From Chrysoporthe austroafricana (lineage: Eukaryota; Ascomycota; Sordariomycetes; Diaporthales; Cryphonectriaceae), in assembly GCA_001051155.2 (NCBI GenBank), contig JYIP02000007.1, positions 374,342-438,341 on the forward strand: a stretch of DNA of 64,000 nucleotides. Reading direction: 5' to 3'. The first letter of the stretch is position 1; each line of letters starts with the position of its first letter. A program made the position numbers and the translations under genes. Below, piece after piece: positions 20,877 through 32,568 of the stretch. The notes below the pieces were generated by a model. It was not told the origin of the DNA. It saw only the letters and a list, made by a program, of their open reading frames with translations, and made no database searches.

Positions 20877-23800
20877 TCATCTAGACATGTTCTTCAAGTA
20901 GCTGCCTACGGGGAAAGCTTGCATTACCGATGCTAAGCGCCTCCACGAAGATTTTCTTGGAGTTTCTTCGCGTGTGCTAGACGCACTGGTCGGTCTAGCC
21001 ACATTGTCGGAAGCCTGGTCCCCATTGCGAAGGTACGATTGTTGTTGAAAATCGTCGATAAACTCTTTTCTGTCCTCTCTCACTGACACGCGGGCCGCCG
21101 CATTGTTGATCTCCTCCCATCTCCGATATTCGTCGAGCACGTGGGAAGGAGTTTCCCCGGCTACATCAAAAGGAAGGTTTGTAATGTATTCTGTGCTCTT
21201 CATAAGGCCGAGTTCCCCCCGGATGATGGCTTCCAGGTCCTCCTTGCTCCGCCCGGGAAATGCACCGTCTGGCCTCGTTTGTGACACAATCCGAGCAATC
21301 CACGTGGCAACAGTTCCATCACTGCTGGAGAATTTCCGTTTTATTCTCAGTGCAGTTTTCATCATTGTTTCGTGGAAACGGTCCGCAAGCGGGGCCTGCC
21401 AGGTTGTCTCATCAAAAAACACGGACACTAGGGCGGTGACAGTATTGAGCTGGGAGTAGCAACCCTCTCTCTTCATAGCAGCATGCAGGCCGAGGGAAAC
21501 AGCACGTAAGAGCTTCATCCTCTCTTGCCGATCATCAAAAGATTCCTGCACCGCCACTGGGGCGTTGACATGATCCTCATCAGCTTGGCTCGAACGATCA
21601 TTCTCTGGAGGTCCTACTGCTGCCGTCTCTTGGCTCCACTCGAAGTCGGATGCATTCCATGGGTTTTGGTAACGTTGGGCCGGACTGTAGACGGGAAGGA
21701 CCATTTCCTCCGCAGACTTCAAGCCAAGGATCGTTTTCATATGTTCACTGCTTCCGTGCCCCTGCAGTATTCTCAAAACTCCGGTGTTGCCATAGCGCCC
21801 AGCTTCCAATGCAATTGTCAGAGCGTCGTGTCCCAACCAGTTCTTGGACCCTGTCTCAGCCCCACGACTTATCATTAAGCGCAGAATGGCGTGTCGGTCC
21901 AGTTGCGCGGCGACATGGATGGCCGTATTACCACGTCTGTCCCTCGCCTCGAAAGGAGCTCCTGCATCGAGAAGAAGTAGTACTATATCGACTGAGCCAT
22001 TGATGACAGCGCAATGAAGTGGACTCCCGAACATATTGTCAACGATATCCAAGCGGGAACTGTGCTTTAGGAGTGCTTGAGTCAGCTCGAAATTGCCCGA
22101 GATACAGGCTCTGTGTAGTGCAGTCATCCCCTTCTTGCAGGTATGGTCAACATTAGCACCTTTGTCGAGCAACAAGGAGCAAGTTGCAGCTGAGCAGCAG
22201 TAATGTAATGGTGTCAGCCCCTGTGCGTCCTCAATTTGTAGCATCCCGATTTTCCGCTCAAGAATCCACCGAGCAGTACGGTCGGACTCTCCTGTGACGG
22301 CCATATGGAGCGGCGTTCTGCTCGAGTGATCCTGAGAAGGCACCATCGACGGGCTCAGATCGCCAGTATATGCATTGATAAGTTGCGGTATCATCAGTGT
22401 CTCAGGCGTATCGCGTCTTGAGGCTATCTGGACCGCGAAATGAATCGGAAGGTTGAACACTTTCTTATCCCTGGGTGATCGCATGGGAGTCATCGCGAGG
22501 CTTGGATCAGCTCGAAGCAAAGCAGACACAACATCATAGTCCTGAAAGTCTATCGCTTTCATCAAAGCTGTCACTCCATTGGGCTCCGCGACACTGAGAC
22601 TCTGCCATCGTTGAATGAAGGCGACTGTCTCATCCAGACGCTCCTGGGCACGGCTTCCATGCATTGCAATGCGCTCTAGGCGGGTCGAGAAGTTGAGAGC
22701 ACAGGCCAATGAGGATAACATACCAAGACGGATCCTCCTTTCCAAGCTATTAATACCCTCTATAAGCATTTCAAGTATCTCAATGCAGTGATATTTCGCT
22801 GCTATGTGGAATGGCGTCCAACGCGACCGCGCGTCCGTTTTGGGGAAGCAATTGTTCGCGTATACCTGAGCAAAAGGATCTGCTCCAAAAGCCAAAAGTG
22901 CTCGGACTGTGACTGCACTATCGACAGAGATTGCGATGGAGAGTGGGCTACCAAGTAACTGCAGTGGCCACTGCGCATGAATTCCACGAGGAGTTGTAAA
23001 AGCTTCATCGACTAGTAGCCGGCATGACTGCGAACGAAGTTCGCGGACCAATAGGTGGACAGAAGGCGAATCTATGATCATGAACAGCCAGTGAAAGAAA
23101 CTGCAGCCATCAATTGTCGATGTATTTGGACTTGCGCCCGCTCTCAGGAGGCCCAGTACTGCGGAGAAGTTTCCCTCGAAGCAGGCCTTTACCAGTGGCG
23201 GCAACGTACTGGATATGTCTGTTGACCGGAGCAACTCAGAGATGTGCTCGGTATAGGTACCCTGGATGTGTGGGATCTGTCCGAACAGGTCGACGAAAAT
23301 ATTAGCCAGAGGATGGTCGTCGGCCCGGGCTATGTGGGCAAAATGATGGGCGCTCGTGGTGCTCTGAGCAACACCGAATCCAAGGTAGTAGCAGAGAGAA
23401 ATCTGCCAGGTAAAGGCGTGGTGATCTTTAGCCAACTTTCCAGCATAGGTCTCCTGTAGACCTTGAAATATCTGTTGCTGGTGTGCCCATGAAATCTCCC
23501 TTCCACTATCCGGACGAAACATCTGCACCATACCTTAGCTCAAAAACCTCACCGCTTATATAAATACAAAGTAATTTTTTTTTTTTTGAGGAAATCATAC
23601 CTCGTAAGTTGGCGAAGGCGTTTCGAGATGAAGGGCGAGATCAGCAGCAAAACCTCTCAGACCGCTCGAGCTGGCAAAATTACGACTTTGTCAATTTCTA
23701 GCGATCAACCTGAATTTCCGAAGGGAAATCTTACTTCCACCTCGTGTGTAAAGGAAGATCCCGAGCAGAGGACGCTCGTCGAGCAGGATCTTCCTCAAGA

Positions 23801-24931
23801 GATTTGTTCAAGGTTATTCGAAGGAACATAGGCGCTCCCAAGCTGTTGCGCGAGCCAGGTAACGAACTTTTAGCTAATTCACGCAACTCTCCATAGCGAG
23901 TACAGTTCTCACCGTCGCTTGAGACTGTTGGATAACCGATTTTCTTTAAGTGCGATAAGTACTCATCTCCACGTATGCACGCTTCCCAGACGAGAAGTCC
24001 GAATGCCCATATGTCGCATTTTGGGAGATCAGAGCGGTCAATAGGGTAGATGGCTTGGCTTTGCACCTCTGGTGCGTTATATCTAGTGCATAAGTCAGAC
24101 ACAAAGTTTGAAACCCGCAGACGGTCCTTGTTGGGTCACTAGATGGCGTTTTCCTTACATCATGGTCCCCGCGTATCTCAGGTAGCTTGCACCCTTCTTC
24201 TTGGTTTCGTCATTCAAGACGATTGCGTGACCGAAATCAGCAATCTTTGCGACAGCCTGAGCCGGATTATCCCTAGATGGTACGACAAGAACGTTGTCGA
24301 GTTTGACGTCCCCATGGATTATGCCACAACTGTGAAGAGCGGATAGCCCCGAGACAACGTCCCCAAGAAGGATCTCGATCTCTTCGAGGTGGCTCTCTGG
24401 GCGAAGGCCATGGTTTCTGATATACTCGCGCAGTGTCCCGAGACTGGCATGTTCGACAACAATGAACGGCGTGATCGTACTGCCAAGAGTATTCCACCCG
24501 TACCCAAAGACAGACGGAAAATTGGGGTGAGTTTTGAGAGGCGGATGTCTCATAACCTGAATTTCCAAAACGACCGATCGGAGTTTCTGACGGCATGTGG
24601 TCTGTTCGAAGTTGTTCATGTTGACTCTGAGGTGTTTGACCGCCACGGTACTGTCTCGAGTCATGCATCTTTCCACGCGATATGTCTCGCCCTCGCCCAG
24701 GGCGTCCATTCTGACGAGGTCTTCATACCGGAAACGAGGGATGTTCAGGGACCTTACTGCCCGAATCACATCCTCTAAGCCATTGACTAGGCGGCTTTGC
24801 TGGTCAGAGAACGCTGCACAGCTCAGACTACTAACGGATGTTCGAGAAAGATGTGTTTGCCAGCCCAGGCTTGTGGCAACGGAAGCCGCCTGGCTACCCA
24901 TTAGAGGATGCAGTGTTAACACAACCTCCAA
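20877..24931 (-). CDS. Protein kinase - ankyrin repeat fusion protein
   Basis: Four exons (24931-24159, 24082-23735, 23670-23601, 23522-20877) give 1278 aa; all three introns are GT-AG and phases fit. Residues about 70-370 form a protein kinase: Gly loop LGEGETYRV (78-86), catalytic Lys in VAVK (K99), αC Glu near E123, catalytic loop HGDVKLDN (D208), DFG (D232) and YNAPE restored by the first splice. A 24-codon third exon links it to residues 398-1278. These begin with a WQISLCYYLGFGVA segment (Sel1-like in related fungal proteins), then about eight ankyrin repeats, best seen as TPLHYCCS, TALHRACISG, SPLHCAVING and TAIHVAAQ. A helical C-terminus follows. The kinase keeps all catalytic residues (HGD replaces HRD, as in many fungal kinases) and is predicted active. 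It is divergent from the HeLo gene across about 490 bp, suggesting shared control. Substrates are unknown. Confidence 0.85.
23576..23588 (+). repeat. Homopolymer T run inside intron 3 of the kinase-ankyrin gene
   Basis: A run of about 12-13 T lies within the 78-nt third intron (23523-23600) of the minus-strand gene, reading as an A run in the transcript. It sits just upstream of the acceptor and may make this intron prone to length variation. Confidence 0.6.
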
Positions 24932-25425
24932 TGTTCTAGTAAGGGAGAGTTATTCATCAACGCCGCTCTGAAAGATGATGCTTGAGAGGACCGGTCTGAA
25001 GTCATGTCACTCAAGGCGATGGGCAGCTGAAAGCGAGGCTTTATCTGCAGCACAGCCTGCTTCATGCGGTCATCTTAAGATGCAGTGTTACCATTTCTCA
25101 ACATTCAATTGGACCGAAGACACAGGGTATGTGTGTCAATCCTCCTACCACGCCTCAATGTCCCACTACAGTATTACGGTATTGGAAAGGTTGTACGGAG
25201 TAGACGCTGAAAAGCCCATCTAGTAGACAAGCGCCGTGGCTCTGCATGCATGCGCCCCGCCCCATGCCTATCAGTAGGCGCACACGTGGCGCACTTTTCA
25301 CGAATGTGCATTTCTGTCGTAATCATCCCATCCCGTCAGCTCGCGCGTCCTCAGACGTTGTGCTCAATGTTCTTTCTCCTCAATCCAGAGGGAGCTTTCC
25401 GTGGCTCGAGTGGTGAGGTGTCAAA
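24932..25425. promoter_or_regulatory. Divergent promoter between kinase-ankyrin and HeLo genes
   Basis: About 490 bp separate the two divergent start codons. The segment contains a GC box (CCCCGCCCC, about 25255-25263) and an E-box CACGTG at 25283-25288, roughly 140 bp upstream of the HeLo start. No TATA box is obvious for either gene. Shared regulation of the two genes is an inference from spacing and orientation. Confidence 0.45.
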
Positions 25426-27407
25426 ATGGATCCCCTGAGTATAGCGGGCTTCACTCTTGCTGTGCTGGATCAGCTTTGGAGGATTGGCGAGGGCACGGCT
25501 CAGATGGTTTCCAACTTCCGGGGCTTCGACCATGTGTGTACGCCCCTTGACTAGCCTTCAGTTATGCTAGACAAATGTAGAACGCGGCGATGATCAAGTT
25601 TGGGGTTCGTTATAAGGGCTGACTTCGCAGTTCAGGACTCGGCACTGTTAGTCCACAAAATTCAAGACGGGAACAACAGGACAAGGGCATTGAAACTGCT
25701 CCTGTTTGAGGCTTCTTCGGTATGTTGATTACTTGTCTACGTGGAAGAATGGCGGCATGAGCGTCAATTCTGCGCGTGCAGATCGCTGGCTGAAAGTTGT
25801 CCAGATTTATGGAGGGCGTTCTTTATTTGAACAGTTCGATGCGGATGTGCGAGATGAGATACATCAGTTTCTTGAACAAGCCAGAGATGTCCTAAACCAA
25901 GCCTACCAGCTTCTCCGTCGTCGTCAAGATGGCTCGTACACCGCTATAGACACTGCACGGGCGATAACACCAAAGCTGGCGAGGAACTTTTCGCTGAAAT
26001 TTAGCGACTCATCCTTGTCGACAACAGACGCTTCTACCAAACGGCCGGGATCCTTCCAGAAAATTTGGTGGTCAGTCCGGGATAAAAAGCGAGTTGAGAC
26101 GATTGTGGGGGACTTCAGCGAGCTTAATGACAGGATTCATGAGAACATCAAGCTTTGGTGTTTAGGCACCTCCATAGGAGTCAACCTACAGCACTTGAAT
26201 AGACTGCAAGACGACGCAAACTCCCGGGCTTTGGGCTTCGACGTCGATGCCGGACTACAGCTCGCGGTCAGCCAGGACGAATCCCCGCCTAAGAGCTTGG
26301 AGGTCGACGATCAGGAATTGCGACACATGATCTCCACCGCTAGGTCGGTCGGAGATGGTACATTCAGCATTGTGAGCCGTCAGCATTCCACCATCCTCAT
26401 CGAGCACCGCTCCTATGCACCCGAATCTCCCGTGCCGGTCGAAATGGATAGCAGGACACGCGACCTAGTCGATAAGCTAGCGAGCCTTCTCCAGCACCGC
26501 AAAGAAGCAGTTTTTAGGACACCTCAATGCCAGGGGTGGGTGAAGTCAGTGCATAGGAACACGGTCACTCTCATTTTCTCCGTTCCAGAAGGAGTCGAGC
26601 CGTCACCCGTCAGCTTATTGGACGCGCTTCAGCCGAAGTGTCTGCCTTCACCGTCATTGAGTTCGAGGTTTCGGCTATCGGTCAAGCTAGCCAAGTTTAT
26701 CTCCCAGCTTCAGTTGGTGAAATGGGTAATAAATTCCGACTCGATATCCAGATTCGAATTTCCGGGTTTCCCCTGACATCCTCCGTATTTAGGTTCACGA
26801 GAGCTTTCGCAGTGAGAACATATTGTTCTTCCCAAGCAGAGATGACCAAGGTCACGAACGATTACTTCCATTAGCACAGGATGACCTCTCTGAGCCCTGG
26901 GTCCTTGGATTTGAATACTCTCGTCCAGAGACATATTTCTCAAGCGGACATGGTGATATGTGCCTCAGCCGAGATGTTTACCGGCACCCGGATCGCCAGA
27001 AACACCCGACTAAAATGTTCAGCAAGATTCATGACATCTATGCGCTCGGCGTGGTTCTCCTAGAAATTGGTACGTGAGCCTCACGCTCCAGACGAGACGG
27101 AGCCTTGGGCGGACAAGTCTCTTATTGACGAGCTATTCCGTGCATAGGTCTGTGGCAGCCAGCCTTGAGCCTTGAAAAGTCGGGATTCGCAAAGGTGCAA
27201 GATCCCACCGATATCAGAAAGCACCTGCTCAAGCACGCGGAGAAGCGTCTCGGTAATAAGATGGGCGAGAAGTACAAGACGGTGGTGCTGAAGTGCCTGA
27301 CGGGCAGCTTTGAAGTCAACGATGACACAAAGGAGGATCTGAAGTTGCAGCAGGCATTTCGGGCGCAGGTTGTTGATGTGCTGCAAAGAGCTGCGGAAAA
27401 TGTTTAG
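25426..27407 (+). CDS. HeLo-domain protein with C-terminal pseudokinase
   Basis: Five exons (25426-25533, 25636-25719, 25805-26725, 26793-27069, 27148-27407) give 549 aa; phases fit throughout. Residues 1-220 form a HeLo (HET-S/LopB, prion-inhibition-and-propagation) domain: MDPLSIAGFTLAVLDQLW, then NNRTRALKLLLFE and YGGRSLFEQFD, all contiguous only after splicing. Residues about 255-545 form a kinase-like domain. The usual HRDLKPEN catalytic loop reads HESFRSEN (373-380), no VAIK lysine or DFG is visible, and LGFEYSRPE occupies the DFG region, so it should be catalytically dead. The fold ends with HDIYALGVVLLEIGLW and KCLTG motifs. HeLo domains form helical bundles that permeabilise membranes during fungal incompatibility. 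HeLo plus pseudokinase resembles the layout of animal MLKL. It sits between the kinase-ankyrin gene and a NACHT gene 200 bp downstream. Confidence 0.88.
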
Positions 27408-27606
27408 TCAGGCCGATGCTGTTCCGATTCGTTCACCTCTAGGCACCCATGCAGAATAAGCCACCATCGAGGAGGGGCAGTACAGCTGGCAGCCTGAAAC
27501 AAGGTTGGAGGAGCAAATGTGCAGCAGGATCTTGATCTTATCATATCACTTCCTGCTGGTCACAAGCCTGAGCCTGCTCAAGTCTGCAAGCTGACCTGTC
27601 GGCACA

Positions 27607-30600
27607 ATGGATCCAGTCACTGCGTTCGGCTTGGCCGCAGGCGTCCTCCAATTCGTACAATTCTCTTCTGATCTTTTCAAGAGCGCATGCGGCACCTACC
27701 GCGGTTGCCAGGATCCGCTCAAAAGTGACCCAGACGCCATCTGCGAGAGGTTGAGTGAGCTCAGTAATGAGCTTGCCGGCTCTCTACAGGCTTCTCATGG
27801 GCCAAAAACAGGATCACGATTAACACCACATAGCCATGCTTCTAATTCGACTCATCTCGAGACCCGTCTTCATGACCTGGCGGAACGCTGCCGCAAAGAC
27901 TGCGGAGAACTCGCGTCCCGGTTGACGAGGCTCAGAAACCAGAACGGGCCCAAAAGGTTCTGGACAAGCTTCAAGGATGCACTCAAGGATAGATTACCAC
28001 TCAGAGAAGATTCACTGCACCAGCTGCAAGACCGCATCAGCCAATATGAATCTTCGCTGACGCTCCATATGTGTGTAGTCATGCTGTACGCCTGCACCTA
28101 CATTCCCGCTAGCGATATTTCAGCACCTGTAACTAACGTAGGTGTCACAGCACGAGTGGAAAGAATCTGCAGCGCCAAGTAGACTTACTTTTACACACCA
28201 CCAAAGATAATACCTTAGATTATGTCGCGAGGCTTAGGACAATCGAGACCAATGTCTCCAAAACCCTTCAGATACTTCAGCAGATCAAAAACAAACCTGG
28301 AGATGAGAAAGGCGACGGAATGGAGCTGCTGGTCACCGAGCTGAGGGACCTGTCCCTCGAGACGCTTAAAGTAAAGAATGACAGGAAGATTCATGAAATC
28401 CTCGCTAGTCTGGATTACCATCAACGATCCGAAAGACATGAGCGCATTGCCGAAGCCCACGCGAGAACGTTCGATTGGGCTCTACAGCGCCCAAGCCCCA
28501 ATGAATCGGCAGCCACGAAGTCTGCAGGAACGACGGTCAGCAAGGGAAAGCTACTGACATGGCTTGAGTCTGGAAGCGGTATATTCTGGATTTCAGGCAA
28601 GCCAGGGTCGGGAAAATCCACCTTCATGAAATATGTAGCTGACCACCCCGGCACTAAGAGAGCCTTGTCATCATGGGCATCACCTCGAAGCATCATCATA
28701 TCGAGCCATTACTTTTGGATTACGGGAACCCACATGCAGAAGTCAGAGCATGGTCTGTGGAGGTCGCTACTGCTCGGCCTTCTCAAGCAGGCGCCACAGC
28801 TGGTGCCAGAGGTGTGCAGGGACCATTGGGTCGATGATACAACCTCATCTCTTTCCGAATGGTCTCTCCGCGAGCTTCGAAACAGTCTTGGTCGCCTCGC
28901 TGCCCAAGAATACGCCGATATCCGCTTCTGCATTTTTATCGACGGGCTCGACGAATATGACGGCGACCACGAGGATATGGTTGGCACGCTCCGTCGCCTC
29001 TCTGGGAACCCGATTGTGAAGATATGCGTATCCAGCCGGCCTTGGAATGTCTTTGAGACCGGTTTGGGCGAGTCGCCGTTCAAGATCTACATGCATAAGC
29101 TTACACACTCGGACACACTCGCATATAGTCGAAGCAGATTGGCTGGCGGTCCCGGTGGTGGTGATCTGACCATCGGCGAACGAGAAGCCCTCGCCACGAG
29201 CGTTACCGATCGCGCACAGGGCGTTTTCCTCTGGGTTTTCCTCGCAACACAATCCCTCAGGGAGGGACTCGGTAGTGGGGATACATTCGAAGATTTACAA
29301 GCGATGCTAGATGAGTTGCCTCTGGAGCTCGAACTGTTCTACCGAAGGATGCTCGACGGCGTCGGACACGTCTACCATCACAAAATGGCAGGCTATCTAC
29401 AGATTGCAGTGACTGCCTTGGAGCCACTTCCCTGCGAGGTATATTACTTTCACGAAATGGAGTATAAAGATCCCGACTTCGCGCTGAAGGAAACCGTGTC
29501 CCCTATTGAGCCTCGTCGTCACATCGAAAGCATGCGATCTCATATGAACAAGAGGCTCAGTGCTATTTGCAAGGGGCTCCTCGAGGTCTGGACGTCCGGA
29601 GCTGATCAGTTTCCATACACTTCTTCCTGCGTACAGTTCATACACCGGTCAGTCAATGACTGGCTGAAGAGCGCAACTATGAGAAGTTATCTCAAGTGCA
29701 AACTCAAAGTCGGCTTCAATGCAGCGCTATCTATCATTCGAGCCAGTCTTGCCTGCTACAAACACCCTTGTTTTCAGGATCGGGCCTGGGTGCCTCTCGA
29801 AAGGGCCTTCCAATACGGTACATTGGAGGAAACGTTCAGTGGTGTCGATTCCGAGTCCGAGACTATCGAGAAGCTCAATCGCATTTGGGACGAATTTCTT
29901 GTCGCGGCTCCTAAGCTATTCGACCTCGGGGTGCGAGACCTTAGATACAAGCCTCCACAGCGGTTATGTTCCGACTATTTATTGATAGCCCATTGTCGCG
30001 CCTTTACGGCTGGACTCTGGGACTACCTGATGAGCAAATTAGAGGAGCGGCCTGATTATCTGGATGATCTGGCCAAGCAGGTCGATATCCCGATTTTTAT
30101 CAAATTCCGCGAGCATGTGAGACACAACCGTGAGGCAGATGTGCGTTCACGGGTGACCACAGCATTCCTTGCCTCACTCTTCCGTCAGCGCATATCAGAA
30201 GACCCGAGCTGCCTAGTACACTCAAGGGGAGAGGGTAGCGGCTCAGATATAGAGGATGTGTTCACCCAGATGAGCACCCTGGTGACCAAGCTCGGAGCGG
30301 ATCCAAAGTCAATCCTTCCCTCGAACAGTGCTGCCGCGACCGAGCGGCTGGGGTTGGCTCGGTTTGTTTTTGCCCCATTCATCTACAAATTCGAGAAGCA
30401 AACGTGGGTGCGGTTCTTCCCATGTCTCGACATAATCCTGAGAGCGTGTGACGACCACCACTTGCTTCAGGAGCACTCGGCGGGAGTCACCTTGTGGGAT
30501 ATGCTGTGCGGCCATGTCGGCCCCTTAGGAAACAACTACAATGCGGCTGACTTGGAATATTTCATGCACTATACTGCCAAGTTCATCGACGTATTTGGGC

Positions 30601-30947
30601 GGAGTAGCTCCAGCCTCCCCTGGTACAAGCTCAAGCTCGCTATCGACCAGGGTTTTCCAGATGAGCGAGCAAAGAGAATGACCTTCATGATGGAGGTAAG
30701 GGGTCTAAGCGATAAAATTAAGAGCGAAGAGGACGAGACAGGGAACGAGAGGGCCAATAGTGAGAAGGCCGATGGCGATGAGGATCATGAAGAGGGTGAC
30801 TCCGGCGCGTCGACGTCATGTGAGGGCCAAGGACGACCACGGAAGCGAGCGGCGGAAGACGAAGCAGCGGAGGCTCGCAGTAAGAGGCTACGGCAGTCAT
30901 CCTCAAGTCTGGTAACATGCTCTTGTGAAAGGAAAATATGCCCGTAA
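27607..30947 (+). CDS. NACHT/STAND protein with HeLo-like N-terminal domain
   Basis: Two exons, 27607-28070 and 28142-30947, give 1089 aa; the acceptor could alternatively be at 28151, three codons shorter. Residues 1-150 (MDPVTAFGLAAGVLQFVQFS) are the helical N-terminal domain found on many fungal STAND proteins and on PFD/HeLo-like death effectors. A linker leads to a NACHT domain with Walker A GKPGSGKST (about 307-315), Walker B FIDGLDEYDGD (about 420-430) and sensor-like KICVSSRPW. A helical region with FIHRSVNDWL follows. No WD40, ankyrin or TPR repeats are visible; the C-terminus (about 1015-1089) is acidic and then basic with RPRKRAAEDE, a possible nuclear signal. NACHT switches oligomerise upon nucleotide exchange and pass a signal through the N-terminal domain. 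Being 199 bp behind the HeLo gene suggests partnership. A sensor without a repeat domain is a notable variation. Confidence 0.88.
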
Positions 30948-32568
30948 AGTCGCCACATTAAAACTTCTCAAAAGAACTTGGCAAATTTCACCCACAGAAC
31001 CCTCTCGATATCAATGACGTGCAGATGAACGAAAGATACCTACCTGCGAGTAGTCGGAACGGTTATCATGCCGAGGTCGAGGGCCAGGATCTAAAGCAGC
31101 ATACCTCGACGACGCTCAGAGAAGCTCATGACAGACACTCCCCCCCCCGGTTCCCGCGATTGCCACCACACTAGGCACTTTTCGTGCCCATCGCTCGTAA
31201 GTGATATCCTCCACGATCCGGTATGTCTCCACAGCGTCCAGTTCCCCAGCACATATGTAGCCGGCCGGCCTATATACAGAAATTGCAAGATCAAGTCCTA
31301 ACGGCATGAACTAGTAGTGACCAGCGTCGAGCCGTATCCCGAGATTCAGTAAGTCACTCTGGAGAAGCCGGGCGTGCCGGTGCTGGCGATTCTGGGGGAG
31401 CAATGATGCGATCTTCGTCGAGGAGGGCACTGAGGCATTTTGTGAGAGCTGTGAAAGAAGGGGAAAGGGGTGGTTGGGCGGTTGTATACTAGATCCTACA
31501 CTAGAGTCAAATAGTGCCTTTGACGGAGCTCAGAGCCCGACGCAAGTTCTAGTGCCAGAACAAGCAGCATGGCACCAAGTCAACGTCACGCCCACACCAA
31601 GATCGCATGGGTTTATGCACAATAATACAGCGTTCGCAATCATTTGTATCACATCGCATTTGTGCTACTGAGCTACTCGAGCCAGTCAGTGCTGGCCATG
31701 CCCGCCACAAAGGCCATCCCCACCAGGCGTCTCACCGCCTACCGCCAGGCCCCGCCTGACCATCGGGTCTCTCACGCCCGCCTGGCTTGGGCCGGATCTC
31801 CCATCATCGCCTCGAGATAGAGAACATGCCTCTTAGCCATCCAGTGACCACCTCTCCCGTAATACCAACAGCAACCCCTTTTTTTCACCAGAACCAAGAC
31901 TAAGAAGCGACAAATACGGTGGTGACCGTTTAAGTTGTCGGGTATAAATGTCTGAATCTTCGATGCCCGGCCAAGTTCCAACAACAAAAGGTGCGAGCAA
32001 ATGACGGAATAGAGCTTTCGACGAGAAGGCCGATATGGATGAGTTCAGGTTGTCATCTCCACGGGAGGCTGATCCTCCCAATGTTGTTCCAATGAAAATT
32101 AATGATCCAGCCGTGATGATCGCTCGCCAAAAATGAGAATGCCGACCGTGAAAGGATCGTGAAGATCGTTGCGACCGTTGCCATGTGCCGCCTGATGCTA
32201 TAATGCTGATGCCCGTGACGCCTCCGGCCCAAGAACTCAGGGCCGTTGAAATGCATGTTGCCTTTGACAAATGAATTGAGAGAACAAGGAAATCGCTTGG
32301 AATGATTGTTGTCGAAAACAGATCTGCTGCTGAACTGAAGTCGAGGCAGCCGAGGTGTTTCGCATGGTGAGATGCCCCTGTGGTAATTATCGGGCAATAT
32401 GCTAATGCGCGGTGAATGACCGTAGAGAGATTTCGAGGTTGGCCGGGTTGTCACTGTTGAGCAGTACAACACCGGCCTAATGCAATATCATGCAAACAAT
32501 CCTCGTTGCCAGGTAAAGAAATCGAGTAAGGAATGAAACAACCCACAGACGCTCAAGCACCGACATTA
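30948..32568. other. Intergenic region between convergent genes
   Basis: The NACHT gene ends at the left and the minus-strand myristoylation-type gene ends at the right, so this is shared 3' flank. Short unsupported open frames exist on the minus strand (about 31833-32472). A run of eight or nine C lies at about 31141-31149. Nothing else was recognised. Confidence 0.4.

Noticed and set aside
31833..32472. Minus-strand frames of 139-145 aa between convergent genes
   Set aside because: They overlap each other in different frames, lack motifs and lie in the expected shared 3' flank.
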